Shown: positions 20,902 through 28,745 of the stretch, one piece after another
Position numbering within the stretch: position 1 is the stretch's first letter
Layout of the letters: each line of letters opens with the position of its first letter
NCBI RefSeq assembly: GCF_035920345.1
Contig: NZ_CP109149.1
Span: forward strand, 5,952,001 to 6,016,000
Reading direction: 5' to 3'
Origin: Nocardia vinacea
Lineage (GTDB): Bacteria > Actinomycetota > Actinomycetes > Mycobacteriales > Mycobacteriaceae
DNA length: 64,000 nucleotides
Notes under the pieces: model-generated
Seen by the model: the letters and a program-made list of their open reading frames with translations, nothing else
Told to the model about the DNA's origin: nothing
Databases searched by the model: none
Translations under genes and position numbers: made by a program

Positions 20902-22058
20902 GTGATTTTCTGTCCACCGGCACACTGCCCGAGGACTATCGCGACCTGGCACTGACCGTGCGCGATTTTGCCAAGTCGGTGGTCGCCCCGGTAGCCGCCG
21001 AACACGATGCGAACCATACGTTTCCGTACGAGGTCGTCGCGGGCATGGCCGATATGGGTCTGTTCGGCCTGCCGTTCCCGGAGGAGTACGGCGGTATGGG
21101 CGGAGACTACTTCGCGCTGTGCCTGGCGCTGGAGGAGCTCGGCAAGGTCGATCAAAGTGTGGCGATCACCCTGGAGGCCGGTGTCTCGCTGGGCGCCATG
21201 CCCATCTACCGCTTCGGCAACGATAAGCAGAAGCAGGAATGGCTGCCGCAGTTGACAAGTGGCCGCAATCTCGCCGCCTTCGGCCTCACCGAACCCGGTG
21301 CGGGCAGCGATGCGGGCGGCACCAGGACCACCGCGGTCGCCGACAGCGGCGAATGGGTCATCAATGGCAGCAAGCAGTTCATCACCAACTCCGGCACCGA
21401 TATCACCAAACTGGTGACGGTGACCGCGGTGACGGGACAGTCGGGCGGTAAGAAGGAGATCTCGACCATCCTCGTACCCACCGACACCCCCGGCTTCGTG
21501 GCCGAACCCGCCTACAACAAGGTCGGCTGGAATGCCTCGGATACGCATCCGCTGAGCTTCACCGACGTCCGGGTGCCGGAGGAGAATCTGCTCGGCGAGC
21601 GCGGTCGCGGCTACGCCAACTTCCTGCGCATTCTCGACGAGGGCCGCATCGCCATCGCGGCGCTGTCGGTGGGAGCGGCTCAGGGCTGTGTCGACGAGAG
21701 CGTGCGCTACGCCAAGGAGCGCGAGGCCTTCGGCCAGGCCATCGGCCGTAACCAGGCCATCGCCTTCAAGATCGCCCGCATGGAGGCGCGCGCCCACACC
21801 GCGCGTACCGCGTACTACGACGCCGCCGCACTCATGCTGGCGGGTAAACCTTTCAAGAAGGAAGCCTCCATCGCGAAGCTGGTGGCCAGCGAGGCGGCCA
21901 TGGACAACTCCCGCGACGCCACTCAGATCTTCGGCGGCTACGGCTTCATGAACGAATACGCTGTGGCCAGGCACTATCGCGACAGCAAGATCCTGGAGAT
22001 CGGCGAGGGCACAACTGAGGTGCAGTTGATGCTGATCGGACGGGAACTGGGCCTGTGA
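20898..22058 (+). CDS. fadE19: Acyl-CoA dehydrogenase (FadE19-like)
   Basis: A 386-residue FAD-dependent acyl-CoA dehydrogenase that makes an alpha,beta-enoyl-CoA. Family signatures are [42 protein letters not shown], and [20 protein letters not shown]. The C-terminal [10 protein letters not shown] places a glutamate (E370) at the position used as base by most members. The alternative helix-G glutamate used by true isovaleryl-CoA dehydrogenases is a glycine here (LDEGR), so the preferred substrate may be another short or branched acyl-CoA. Gene order matches M. tuberculosis fadE19 next to accA1. The start overlaps accA1 by 4 bp. Confidence 0.92.
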
Positions 22059-22135
22059 CCGAGCGAAGCGAGGGAACCATCAGCACAGCACCAACGGTCG
22101 CAGCGGAGCCGAGCGCCAGCGAGGCGGAGCTGTGA
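22055..22135 (+). CDS. 26-codon bridging ORF, Ser-Glu-Arg type
   Basis: A GTG overlapping the dehydrogenase stop (GTGA, 22055-22058) opens a 26-codon frame whose TGA overlaps the GTG of the MaoC gene (GTGA, 22132-22135). The product begins [12 protein letters not shown] and ends AEPSASEAEL. Both its position and its sequence pattern (M-[S/T]-E-R-S-E near the start, E-P-S-A-x-E near the end) mirror the linker ORF at 15389-15502. No domain is recognisable. It may be a coupling device or merely open repeat DNA. Confidence 0.5.
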   Translation: MTERSEGTISTAPTVAAEPSASEAEL

Positions 22136-22620
22136 CCGAGACAGACGCTCCACGCCGCGTGGTGCAGCGCGGCCTGTGGTTCGAGGAGTTCGAGACCGAT
22201 GTGGTGTACGAGCACCGGCCGGGCCGGACCATCACCGAGGCCGATAACGTCCTGTTCACCACGCTGACCATGAACACCCAGGCGCTGCACCTGGACGCCG
22301 CCTTCAGCGAACAGTTGCCGCCGTTCCACCAGCGCCTGGTGAATTCGATGTTCACCCTGTCCACGCTGATCGGCCTCTCGGTCGCGCAGCTGACCCAGGG
22401 CACGATCGTCGCCAACCTGGGCTTCTCCGAGGTCGCCTTCCCGAAGCCGCTGTTCCACGGCGACACCATGTATGCCGAGACGGTGGTCACCGATAAGCGC
22501 GAATCCAGGAGCCGTCCGGGCGAGGGCATCCTCACCTTCGCGCACACCGCGCGCAACCAGCATGGCGATATCGTGGCGACGGCGGTACGAAAGACATTGG
22601 TACGCAAGGAGCCCGCATGA
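22132..22620 (+). CDS. MaoC-like hot-dog hydratase (Rv2499c-like)
   Basis: A 162-residue MaoC-type hydratase domain protein. The hot-dog catalytic segment is visible as RTITEADNVLFTTLTMNTQALHLD, with the conserved Asp and His, followed by LVNSMFTLSTLIGLSVAQL and FPKPLFHGDTMYAETVV. Such proteins hydrate trans-2-enoyl-CoAs to (R)-3-hydroxyacyl-CoAs. In this position, as for M. tuberculosis Rv2499c beside the CitE-like Rv2498c, it could hydrate the carboxylated enoyl-CoA made by the carboxylase. The start is GTG 22132, overlapping the bridging ORF, and its stop overlaps the lyase start (ATGA). Confidence 0.88.
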   Translation: MTETDAPRRVVQRGLWFEEFETDVVYEHRPGRTITEADNVLFTTLTMNTQALHLDAAFSEQLPPFHQRLVNSMFTLSTLIGLSVAQLTQGTIVANLGFSEVAFPKPLFHGDTMYAETVVTDKRESRSRPGEGILTFAHTARNQHGDIVATAVRKTLVRKEPA

Positions 22621-23429
22621 GTTGGCAATTGCCCGGACCGGCCTGGTTGTTCTGCCCCGCCGACCGCCCCGAACGCTTCGAAAAGGCCGCCGCGGCAGCC
22701 GATGTGGTGATCATCGATCTCGAGGACGGGGTCGCGGCCGGCGATAAAGCGGCCGCGCGCAAGGCGCTCGTCGAGACCCCGCTGGATCCCGAGACCACCG
22801 TGGTGCGGATCAATGCCGTCGGCACCGACGAGCACGAGCCCGATCTCGCGGCATTGGCGCGGACCGAATATCGGCGGATCATGCTGCCGAAGGCCGAATC
22901 CGCCGAACAGCTCGGCTCCCTCACCGACTATGAGGTGATCGCGCTGATCGAATCGCCGCTCGGCGCCATGGCGGTCGGGCGAGCGGTATTGGCGCGCAAC
23001 GCGATCGGGGTCATGTGGGGTGCGGAAGATCTGGTCGCCGGGCTCGGCGGCAATTCCAGTCGGCATGCCGATGGCAGCTATCGCGATGTGGCACGCCATG
23101 TTCGGTCGACCACCCTGCTGGCGGCCAAGGCGTACGGCAAGTTCGCGCTCGACTCGGTGTATCTGAACATCCGCGACCTCGACGGGCTGCGCGCCGAAGC
23201 AGTGGACGCGGTCGCGAGCGGCTTCGACGCCAAGGTGGCGATCCATCCGAGCCAGGTGCCGGTCATCCGGGCCGCCTACGCGCCGTCTAATGACGAAATC
23301 GATTGGGCTCGAAGGGTACTCGACGAAGTACCGAACCATAGGGGAGTCTTCGCATTCGAAGGCCGCATGGTCGATGCCCCGGTGCTGCGGCATGCCGAGC
23401 AGATCGTGCGGCGCGCGAACCACACCTGA
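22617..23429 (+). CDS. CitE-like beta-hydroxyacyl-CoA lyase
   Basis: A 270-residue HpcH/HpaI-CitE family TIM-barrel lyase. Landmarks are VVIIDLEDGVAAGDKAAAR (metal region), VVRINAVGTDEHEPDL, IMLPKAES, VIALIESPLGAM (glutamate metal ligand), GVMWGAEDLVAGLGG (Asp metal ligand) and KVAIHPSQVPVI. The closest known relative by context is M. tuberculosis Rv2498c, reported as a bifunctional (R)-3-hydroxy-3-methylglutaryl-CoA and (S)-citramalyl-CoA lyase in leucine and itaconate breakdown. Here it would yield acetyl-CoA and acetoacetate, feeding the ligase gene that follows 30 bp later. Specificity is inferred from locus order. Confidence 0.88.
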   Translation: MSWQLPGPAWLFCPADRPERFEKAAAAADVVIIDLEDGVAAGDKAAARKALVETPLDPETTVVRINAVGTDEHEPDLAALARTEYRRIMLPKAESAEQLGSLTDYEVIALIESPLGAMAVGRAVLARNAIGVMWGAEDLVAGLGGNSSRHADGSYRDVARHVRSTTLLAAKAYGKFALDSVYLNIRDLDGLRAEAVDAVASGFDAKVAIHPSQVPVIRAAYAPSNDEIDWARRVLDEVPNHRGVFAFEGRMVDAPVLRHAEQIVRRANHT

Positions 23430-23459
23430 TTCCCGAAGACTCAGCCAGGAGGTAATGCG

Positions 23460-25400
23460 GTGCAACCACAATGGGTGCCGACCGAATCAGATATCGCGGA
23501 GGCGCGCATCACCGACTTCGCCGGATTCGTGGCTGCGCGCACCGGACAGTCCGCGCCGGATTACCGGTCGCTGTGGCAGTGGTCGGTCGACGATCTGCCC
23601 GGCTTCTGGGGTGCGCTGTGGGATTACTTCGAACTCGGCCCGATCGCGGGCGAGGTGCTGGCAAGCGCTGAAATGCCGGGCGCGCAGTGGTTTCCAGGTA
23701 CCCGGCTGAACTATGTCGATCAGGTCGTACGGCAGTTCCGCACCGATCGACCCGCCATCATCGCAGTCGCCGAGGACACTCCGGTGCGCGAGGTGTCCTG
23801 GAGCGAATTGATCGACAGCACCGCGGCATTCGCGCGCACACTGCGCTCGCTCGGCGTGCAGCCGGGTGATCGGGTGGCCGGGTACCTGCCGAATATTCCG
23901 GAGTCGGTGATCGCCTTTCTGGCCACCGCGAGCATCGGTGCGGTGTGGAGCGCCTGCGGTCAGGACTATTCGCCCAAAGCGGCGCTGGACCGGCTGGGCC
24001 AGCTCGAACCCACCGTGCTGATCACCGCAGACGGCTACCGGTTCGGCGGTAAGACGCATGACAAGCGCGACGATATCGCGGCATTGCGGGCCGGACTCGA
24101 CACCGTGCAGACGACGGTCGCGGTATCCCAGCTCGGGCTGCCGGTACCGGACGCACTGGCCTGGACCGAGGCGGCCGCCAATACCGAGGCCGTTGTCATC
24201 GAAACCGAGACGGTCGATTTCGACCATCCGCTGTGGATCGTCTTCTCCTCCGGCACCACCGGACTGCCCAAGGGCATCGTGCACGGGCACGGTGGCGTCG
24301 TGCTGGAACATCTCAAAGCCGTTGCACTGCAGGCAGATATCGGCCCGGAGGACACCTTCTTCTGGTATACCAGCCCGAGTTGGATGATGTGGAACTTCCA
24401 GGTCGCCGGACTGCTGGTCGGTGCGACTATTGTCTGCTACGACGGCAGTCCCACCTATCCGACCCCGGATACGCTGTGGCACATCGCTTCTCAGGTCGGC
24501 GCGACCGTGCTCGGCACCAGTCCGGGCTACGTGCTCGCCTGCATCAAGGCGGGGGCGGTACCGCGCACCGACCACGACCTCACCGCACTGCGACAGGTCG
24601 GCATCACCGGTTCGTCATTGCCGCCCGCATCGGCGGTGTGGTTGGGCGAGAATGTCGGTGACCACGTCCAAGTCGCCTCGATCAGCGGCGGAACGGATGT
24701 GGTCTCTGCCTTTATCGGCGGTGCGCGGACCGTACCGACCTGGCCGGGTGAGCTTTCCGCGCCCTATCTGGGTGTCGCACTGGAGGCCTTCGACGCAGAC
24801 GGTAAGCCGGTTCGCGACGAGGTCGGCGAACTCGTCATCACCAAGCCGATGCCGTCCATGCCGGTGCGCTTTTGGAACGATCCGGACGGAATCCGTTTCC
24901 ACGACGCGTATTTCGACATGTTCCCCGGCATCTGGCGGCACGGCGACTGGATCACCATCACCGAACGCAACAGCATCGTGGTGCACGGCCGCTCCGACTC
25001 CACCCTCAATCGGCACGGCATCCGCATGGGTAGCGCCGACATCTACCAATCCGTCGAGCGCCTCCCCGAAATCACCGAGGCCCTCGTCATCGGCGCCGAA
25101 CAATCCGACGGCGGCTACTGGATGCCCCTCTTCGTCACCCTCACCCCCGGAACCGACCTCACCGACGACCTGAAAACCCGCATCAACACCACCATCCGCA
25201 CCGAGGTCTCCCCCCGCCACGTCCCCGACGAAATCATCGTCGCCCCCGGGATTCCGCACACCCGCACCGGCAAGAAGCTCGAGGTACCGATCAAGAAGCT
25301 CTTCCAGGGCGCCGACCCCACCCGCGTCGTCGAACGCAGTGCCGTGGACAATCCCGAACTCCTCGACTGGTACGCCAACGTCCGCCCAGCCCAGAACTGA
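23460..25400 (+). CDS. Acetoacetate-CoA ligase
   Basis: A 646-residue ATP-dependent acyl-CoA synthetase of the acetoacetyl-CoA synthetase class. Evidence: the N-terminal motif LWQWSVDDLPGFWGALWDYFELG, the AMP-binding loop IVFSSGTTGLPKGIVHGHGG, the family-specific YTSPSWMMWNFQVAGLLVGAT, SGGTDVVSAFIGG, and the C-terminal GRSDSTLNRHGIRMG and PHTRTGKKLEVPIKKL (catalytic lysine region). It converts acetoacetate, ATP and CoA to acetoacetyl-CoA. GTG 23460 is preceded by AGGAGGT at ideal spacing, the strongest ribosome-binding site in this cluster. It connects both the 3-hydroxybutyrate and the carboxylase pathways to central metabolism. Confidence 0.93.
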   Translation: MQPQWVPTESDIAEARITDFAGFVAARTGQSAPDYRSLWQWSVDDLPGFWGALWDYFELGPIAGEVLASAEMPGAQWFPGTRLNYVDQVVRQFRTDRPAIIAVAEDTPVREVSWSELIDSTAAFARTLRSLGVQPGDRVAGYLPNIPESVIAFLATASIGAVWSACGQDYSPKAALDRLGQLEPTVLITADGYRFGGKTHDKRDDIAALRAGLDTVQTTVAVSQLGLPVPDALAWTEAAANTEAVVIETETVDFDHPLWIVFSSGTTGLPKGIVHGHGGVVLEHLKAVALQADIGPEDTFFWYTSPSWMMWNFQVAGLLVGATIVCYDGSPTYPTPDTLWHIASQVGATVLGTSPGYVLACIKAGAVPRTDHDLTALRQVGITGSSLPPASAVWLGENVGDHVQVASISGGTDVVSAFIGGARTVPTWPGELSAPYLGVALEAFDADGKPVRDEVGELVITKPMPSMPVRFWNDPDGIRFHDAYFDMFPGIWRHGDWITITERNSIVVHGRSDSTLNRHGIRMGSADIYQSVERLPEITEALVIGAEQSDGGYWMPLFVTLTPGTDLTDDLKTRINTTIRTEVSPRHVPDEIIVAPGIPHTRTGKKLEVPIKKLFQGADPTRVVERSAVDNPELLDWYANVRPAQN

Positions 25401-25496
25401 ACCAGCAGGCACGCCACCTGTCGGCTCGTCTTCCGCGCCAACCTCGTGATGGCACTCACCGTCGAATGGCTCGAGCGAGTGGAAGACACGTCCTAG

Positions 25497-27170
25497 GTGG
25501 CTGGTGTTTTTCGTGCGGTGACGGCCCGGCTCGAGCAGAATGATCGGGTGACGTTGGGGCAGTCGCCGAGGCAGGCGGATTTGTTGCGGTCGACCGCGAA
25601 CTTCTGCGAGGGTCGTGTGGCGGAGGGCTCGATTTACGGTGTACTGCACCGTGATTGCTTCCAGTTGTTCCCGGATGAGATGTTCGCCGACCTGTTCACC
25701 GATGTCGGGCGGCGTTCGGTGCCGCCGATGATCGTGGCGGTGGTGATGGTGCTGCAACGCATCGAGGGGCTCTCGGATCGGGAAGCGGTGGAACGGTTCG
25801 CGTTCGATGCCCGCTGGAAATACGCCGCCGGTGGCTTGGATTTCGACTATCCGGGATTCGTGCACACGGTGCTGGTTGACATGCGGGCCCGGCTGGCCCG
25901 CTCGCAGCGGCCCAACCGCATCTTCGACGCCGTGCTGGAGGTGGCGCGCCAGGCTGGTTTGGTGGGTCGTAAACGGGTGCTGGACTCGACCCCGCTCTAT
26001 GACGCGGTCGCCACGATGGACACCATCACCTTGATCCGGTCGGCGATCCGTGGCCTGCTCGCGGCCGTCGGCGCCGAACTGGCTGCGGCATTGCGGGCGG
26101 CGATCACCAGCGACGACGACTACACAGGCACTGCGAAACCCATGATCGACTGGGACGACGAGACCGCTCGTGAGCAGTTGATCGATTCCCGTGCCCGTGA
26201 CGGGTCGGCGATGCTGACGCTGCTGGACGGGCTCGATCTCGACGAGCGTGTCGGCAAGGCCGCACAACTGCTGGCGACCGTGCTCGGCCAGGACATCACC
26301 ACCGATGACGACGGGAACTTCCGGATCGTGCGCGGCACGGCAGCCGACCGGGTGATCTCGACCGTTGATCCCGAGACCCGCCACGGGCACAAGACCAGCG
26401 CCCGCGGATTCGACGGCTACAAAGGCCATATCGCCGTCGACCCCGATAGCGAGATCATCACCGCCACCACTGTCACCCCCGGCAACAGCAGCGACGCCGA
26501 CGCCGCCACCGGCCTGCTCGCCGACATACTGCCCTCCGAAGCCGAAGCCGAAGCCGAAGCCGAAGCCGAAGCCGAAGCCGAAGCCGAAGCCGAAGAGGGT
26601 GGGGTGGTGGTTTTCGGTGATGCCGCATACGGGGCGGGAGGGTTGCTGAAACGGTTGGACGACAACGGGATTGGCAACCAGATCAAGGTGCAGCCGTCGC
26701 CGTCGGTGAAAGGGCATTTCTCCAAGGACCGGTTCAGCATCGACCTGGACCACCGCACGGTGACCTGCCCGGCTGGAGTCACCGCGACGATCGCGGCCCG
26801 CACCGGCCGCCACACCGGCGCCGCCTACTTCGGTGCCGCCTGCACCGGGTGCCCGCTGCGCGCGCAGTGCACAACGGCGGCCGGCGGGCGCACGATTACC
26901 GTCGGAGCCCACGAAAAATACCTGGCCACCGCCCGCGCCCGGCAGCTGAACCCGGCCTGGAAGGCCGCCTACCGCGCGACCCGCCCCAAGGTGGAACGCA
27001 AAATCGGGCACCTGATGCGCCGCCGCCACGGCGGACGCCGCCCTCGTCTGCGTGGACAAGCCAAGATCAGTGCCGACTTCGGGCTGCTCGCCGCCGCGCA
27101 CAACCTCGCCCGCCTCGCCGTCCTCGGGATCGGCTACAGCACCAGCGGATGGACCACAGCCGCCGCCTGA
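25497..27170 (+). CDS. IS1182-family DDE transposase
   Basis: A transposase of up to 557 residues. The N-terminal domain (SIYGVLHRDCFQLFPDEMFADLF, PMIVAVVMVLQRIEGLSDREAVERFAFDARWKYAAG) is typical of IS1182/IS5-like enzymes. The catalytic core contains VLDSTPLYDAVA, the later HKTSARGFDGYKGHIAVDPDSEIITATTVTPGN block, VVVFGDAAYG, and a C-terminal zinc-like CTGCPLRAQC followed by RPKVERKIGHLMRRRHGGRR with the E. The first GTG (25497) lies in the terminal inverted repeat, so the real start may be GTG 25518 or 25548. An expanded Ala-Glu repeat interrupts the segment just before VVVFGDAAYG; the frame stays open, so function may be retained. Confidence 0.93.
   Translation: MAGVFRAVTARLEQNDRVTLGQSPRQADLLRSTANFCEGRVAEGSIYGVLHRDCFQLFPDEMFADLFTDVGRRSVPPMIVAVVMVLQRIEGLSDREAVERFAFDARWKYAAGGLDFDYPGFVHTVLVDMRARLARSQRPNRIFDAVLEVARQAGLVGRKRVLDSTPLYDAVATMDTITLIRSAIRGLLAAVGAELAAALRAAITSDDDYTGTAKPMIDWDDETAREQLIDSRARDGSAMLTLLDGLDLDERVGKAAQLLATVLGQDITTDDDGNFRIVRGTAADRVISTVDPETRHGHKTSARGFDGYKGHIAVDPDSEIITATTVTPGNSSDADAATGLLADILPSEAEAEAEAEAEAEAEAEAEEGGVVVFGDAAYGAGGLLKRLDDNGIGNQIKVQPSPSVKGHFSKDRFSIDLDHRTVTCPAGVTATIAARTGRHTGAAYFGAACTGCPLRAQCTTAAGGRTITVGAHEKYLATARARQLNPAWKAAYRATRPKVERKIGHLMRRRHGGRRPRLRGQAKISADFGLLAAAHNLARLAVLGIGYSTSGWTTAAA
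26541..26594 (+). repeat. (GCCGAA)9 hexanucleotide microsatellite in the transposase
   Basis: Nine perfect tandem copies of GCCGAA, preceded by a TCCGAA variant, encode an alternating Ala-Glu run in the catalytic region. Six-base units keep the frame whatever the copy number, so length may vary between copies or strains without breaking the gene. Confidence 0.92.
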
Positions 27171-27323
27171 CATTCCGGGCGCACCACAGACAAAGCCCAA
27201 ATCACCACGGACACAGCCTGATACGACAATCCTGGCACAGTCACCGCCAGCCGCCGTCAACCAACCACGACATACCAGCCCGGCGGCATCACCGCGCCGA
27301 CAGGCGCGTTCGACACCAGCCAC

Positions 27324-28565
27324 CTAGTGGCCGAAAAGGATGACCCGCATGAGGTGCGCGACTCGCTGCTGCGAGCACAGCGGGTTTTCCGGTCCGAGCC
27401 ACTGACCGAGGTCGACCACCAGTGCCAGGGCGGCGTGCACCAGCACCCGCGCCTCGGCCGCGGAGAGCTCCGGCCGGACTCCGATGAGCAGCTTGGCCCA
27501 CTCTTCTACGTTGAGCCGCTGGATATTTCGCAGTACGGTGCGATCCTCCGGCGGCACATTGCTGATCTCCGCGTAGTACACGAAGGTCAGCTCGCGCTCG
27601 GCGAACGAGCCCTGCACGTACAGCTCGATCAGGGTGCCGAGTGCCTGTTCCGGGGTATCCGATGCGGCGATGGCGGGTCCGATGGCCGCCGAAACCCGGT
27701 CCGCCGCACGGCGAAAAGCGGCCGCGAGCAGGTCGCCCTTGCCGCGGTAGAAGCGGTACACCGCTGACGAGGCGGGCAGGCCCGCGGCATTGGCGATATC
27801 CTCCACGCTCACATTGGGATACCCGTGCTCATGAAAAAGCTCAATGGCCCGCGCCAACAACAGCTCGTGTTTGAAGGTGAGCGGAACCTCCTTCGCGCCA
27901 GGGGATTCGGTGTCAGCGCCAGGCGCGGGCAGATCACATGCGGTCACCGTATGACAGGCCGACCGCAGCAGTGCCGCCAGCGCGCGCACCGGCACCGCGA
28001 CATGATGGTCGGAGATGCTGCCGATCACGCTCATCGCAGCGGCCGAGAGCACCGTCCGATCCCCGTCGGGCAGCTCGGGTCGAGTCTCGGCCAGCAATTC
28101 GCGGGCCACCGCATCAGTGGTGATCAGGTGATCGATGAGGATCTGGCGATCGGGATCATCCAGATACCGGTTCTGCCAACGCAGCAGTGCGGCGCTGCGC
28201 CGATTCGCGATGGAGGCCGCGATGAGGGCATCGAGGATGTGGTCGAGGCGTTCGGCGGCGGGCCGGTCACGCAGTTGTTCGGGCAGGCGCACGGCCTCGG
28301 TGCTCAGCCCGGCCAACCGCAGCGCTTCCTCGCGGAACAGGGCGTATTTGCTCGGATAGTGCCGATACAGTGCGGTAGAGCTGATATCGAGGCGCGAGGC
28401 AATGTCCTCCATGCTCACGCCGTGGTAACCGAATGCGCCGAAGGCCTCCGCGGAGGCGGCGGCGATCTGCGCCCGTCGGTTGCGCGGGCGGCGGCGCACC
28501 TCACGCGATCGCGCGGTGCGGCCTGCGGTCGCGTCCTCCGGTGCGCGACGATCCTCGGCATCCAT
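27324..28565 (-). CDS. Double-TetR-domain regulator, Mce3R-like (paralogue 1)
   Basis: A 413-residue protein made of two TetR units in one chain. Unit 1 has its DNA-binding helices at about residues 30-80 (GYHGVSMEDIASRLDISSTALYRHYPSKYALFREE). Unit 2 begins near 230 with ARAIELFHEHGYPNVSVEDIANAAGLPASSAVYRFYRGKGDLLAAAFRR. Each is followed by a helical ligand-binding region. This tandem layout and the length are those of Mce3R of M. tuberculosis, a repressor of an mce operon and lipid genes, so control of lipid uptake or breakdown is a reasonable inference given the mce operon nearby. Its TAG stop lies in the CTAG target duplicated by the adjacent insertion sequence. Confidence 0.9.
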   Translation of the reverse strand: MDAEDRRAPEDATAGRTARSREVRRRPRNRRAQIAAASAEAFGAFGYHGVSMEDIASRLDISSTALYRHYPSKYALFREEALRLAGLSTEAVRLPEQLRDRPAAERLDHILDALIAASIANRRSAALLRWQNRYLDDPDRQILIDHLITTDAVARELLAETRPELPDGDRTVLSAAAMSVIGSISDHHVAVPVRALAALLRSACHTVTACDLPAPGADTESPGAKEVPLTFKHELLLARAIELFHEHGYPNVSVEDIANAAGLPASSAVYRFYRGKGDLLAAAFRRAADRVSAAIGPAIAASDTPEQALGTLIELYVQGSFAERELTFVYYAEISNVPPEDRTVLRNIQRLNVEEWAKLLIGVRPELSAAEARVLVHAALALVVDLGQWLGPENPLCSQQRVAHLMRVILFGH

Positions 28566-28745
28566 CCCGCGATGTTAGCCCAACCGGACGCTTGCTCGAT
28601 GTCTCTTCCCAGGGCTGAAATCGTATTGAATGGACGATCACAAAAGCGCGGTATTACATGGAGTGCCTATGCTCAACCTGCATAGAATTGTCACTAACAT
28701 ACTCAGAACGGCGACGGGCGGCGTATCGAAGCGGAAGGGCGCGGA

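Larger units (their letters stand above)
25497..27323 (+). mobile_element. IS1182-family insertion sequence
   Basis: A complete insertion element. Its ends are an 11-bp perfect inverted repeat, GTGGCTGGTGT, at 25497-25507 and, as reverse complement, at 27313-27323. Directly outside both ends is CTAG (25493-25496 and 27324-27327), a 4-bp palindromic target duplication. It contains one transposase gene. The intact ends, intact ORF and perfect duplication suggest fairly recent insertion. The right-hand CTAG supplies the TAG stop of the neighbouring minus-strand regulator, so that gene was not truncated. The 96 bp to its left (25401-25496) lie between the ligase stop and the element. Confidence 0.9.

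Noticed and set aside
25401-25496. Short frame ending ALTVEWLERVEDTS just left of the insertion sequence
   Set aside because: It resembles the end of a protein but is too short to assign. It may be a remnant of a gene or non-coding. The pre-insertion sequence across CTAG does not extend it into a recognisable gene.
26541-26594. The tandem repeat as a CRISPR or VNTR regulatory array
   Set aside because: It is a simple hexamer inside a conserved reading frame with no spacers.
24615-27323. Open frame of about 900 codons on the minus strand across the ligase end and the insertion sequence
   Set aside because: It is antisense to two well-supported genes, crosses the insertion boundary, and contains low-complexity Phe-Gly repeats that are just the reverse of the Ala-Glu microsatellite.
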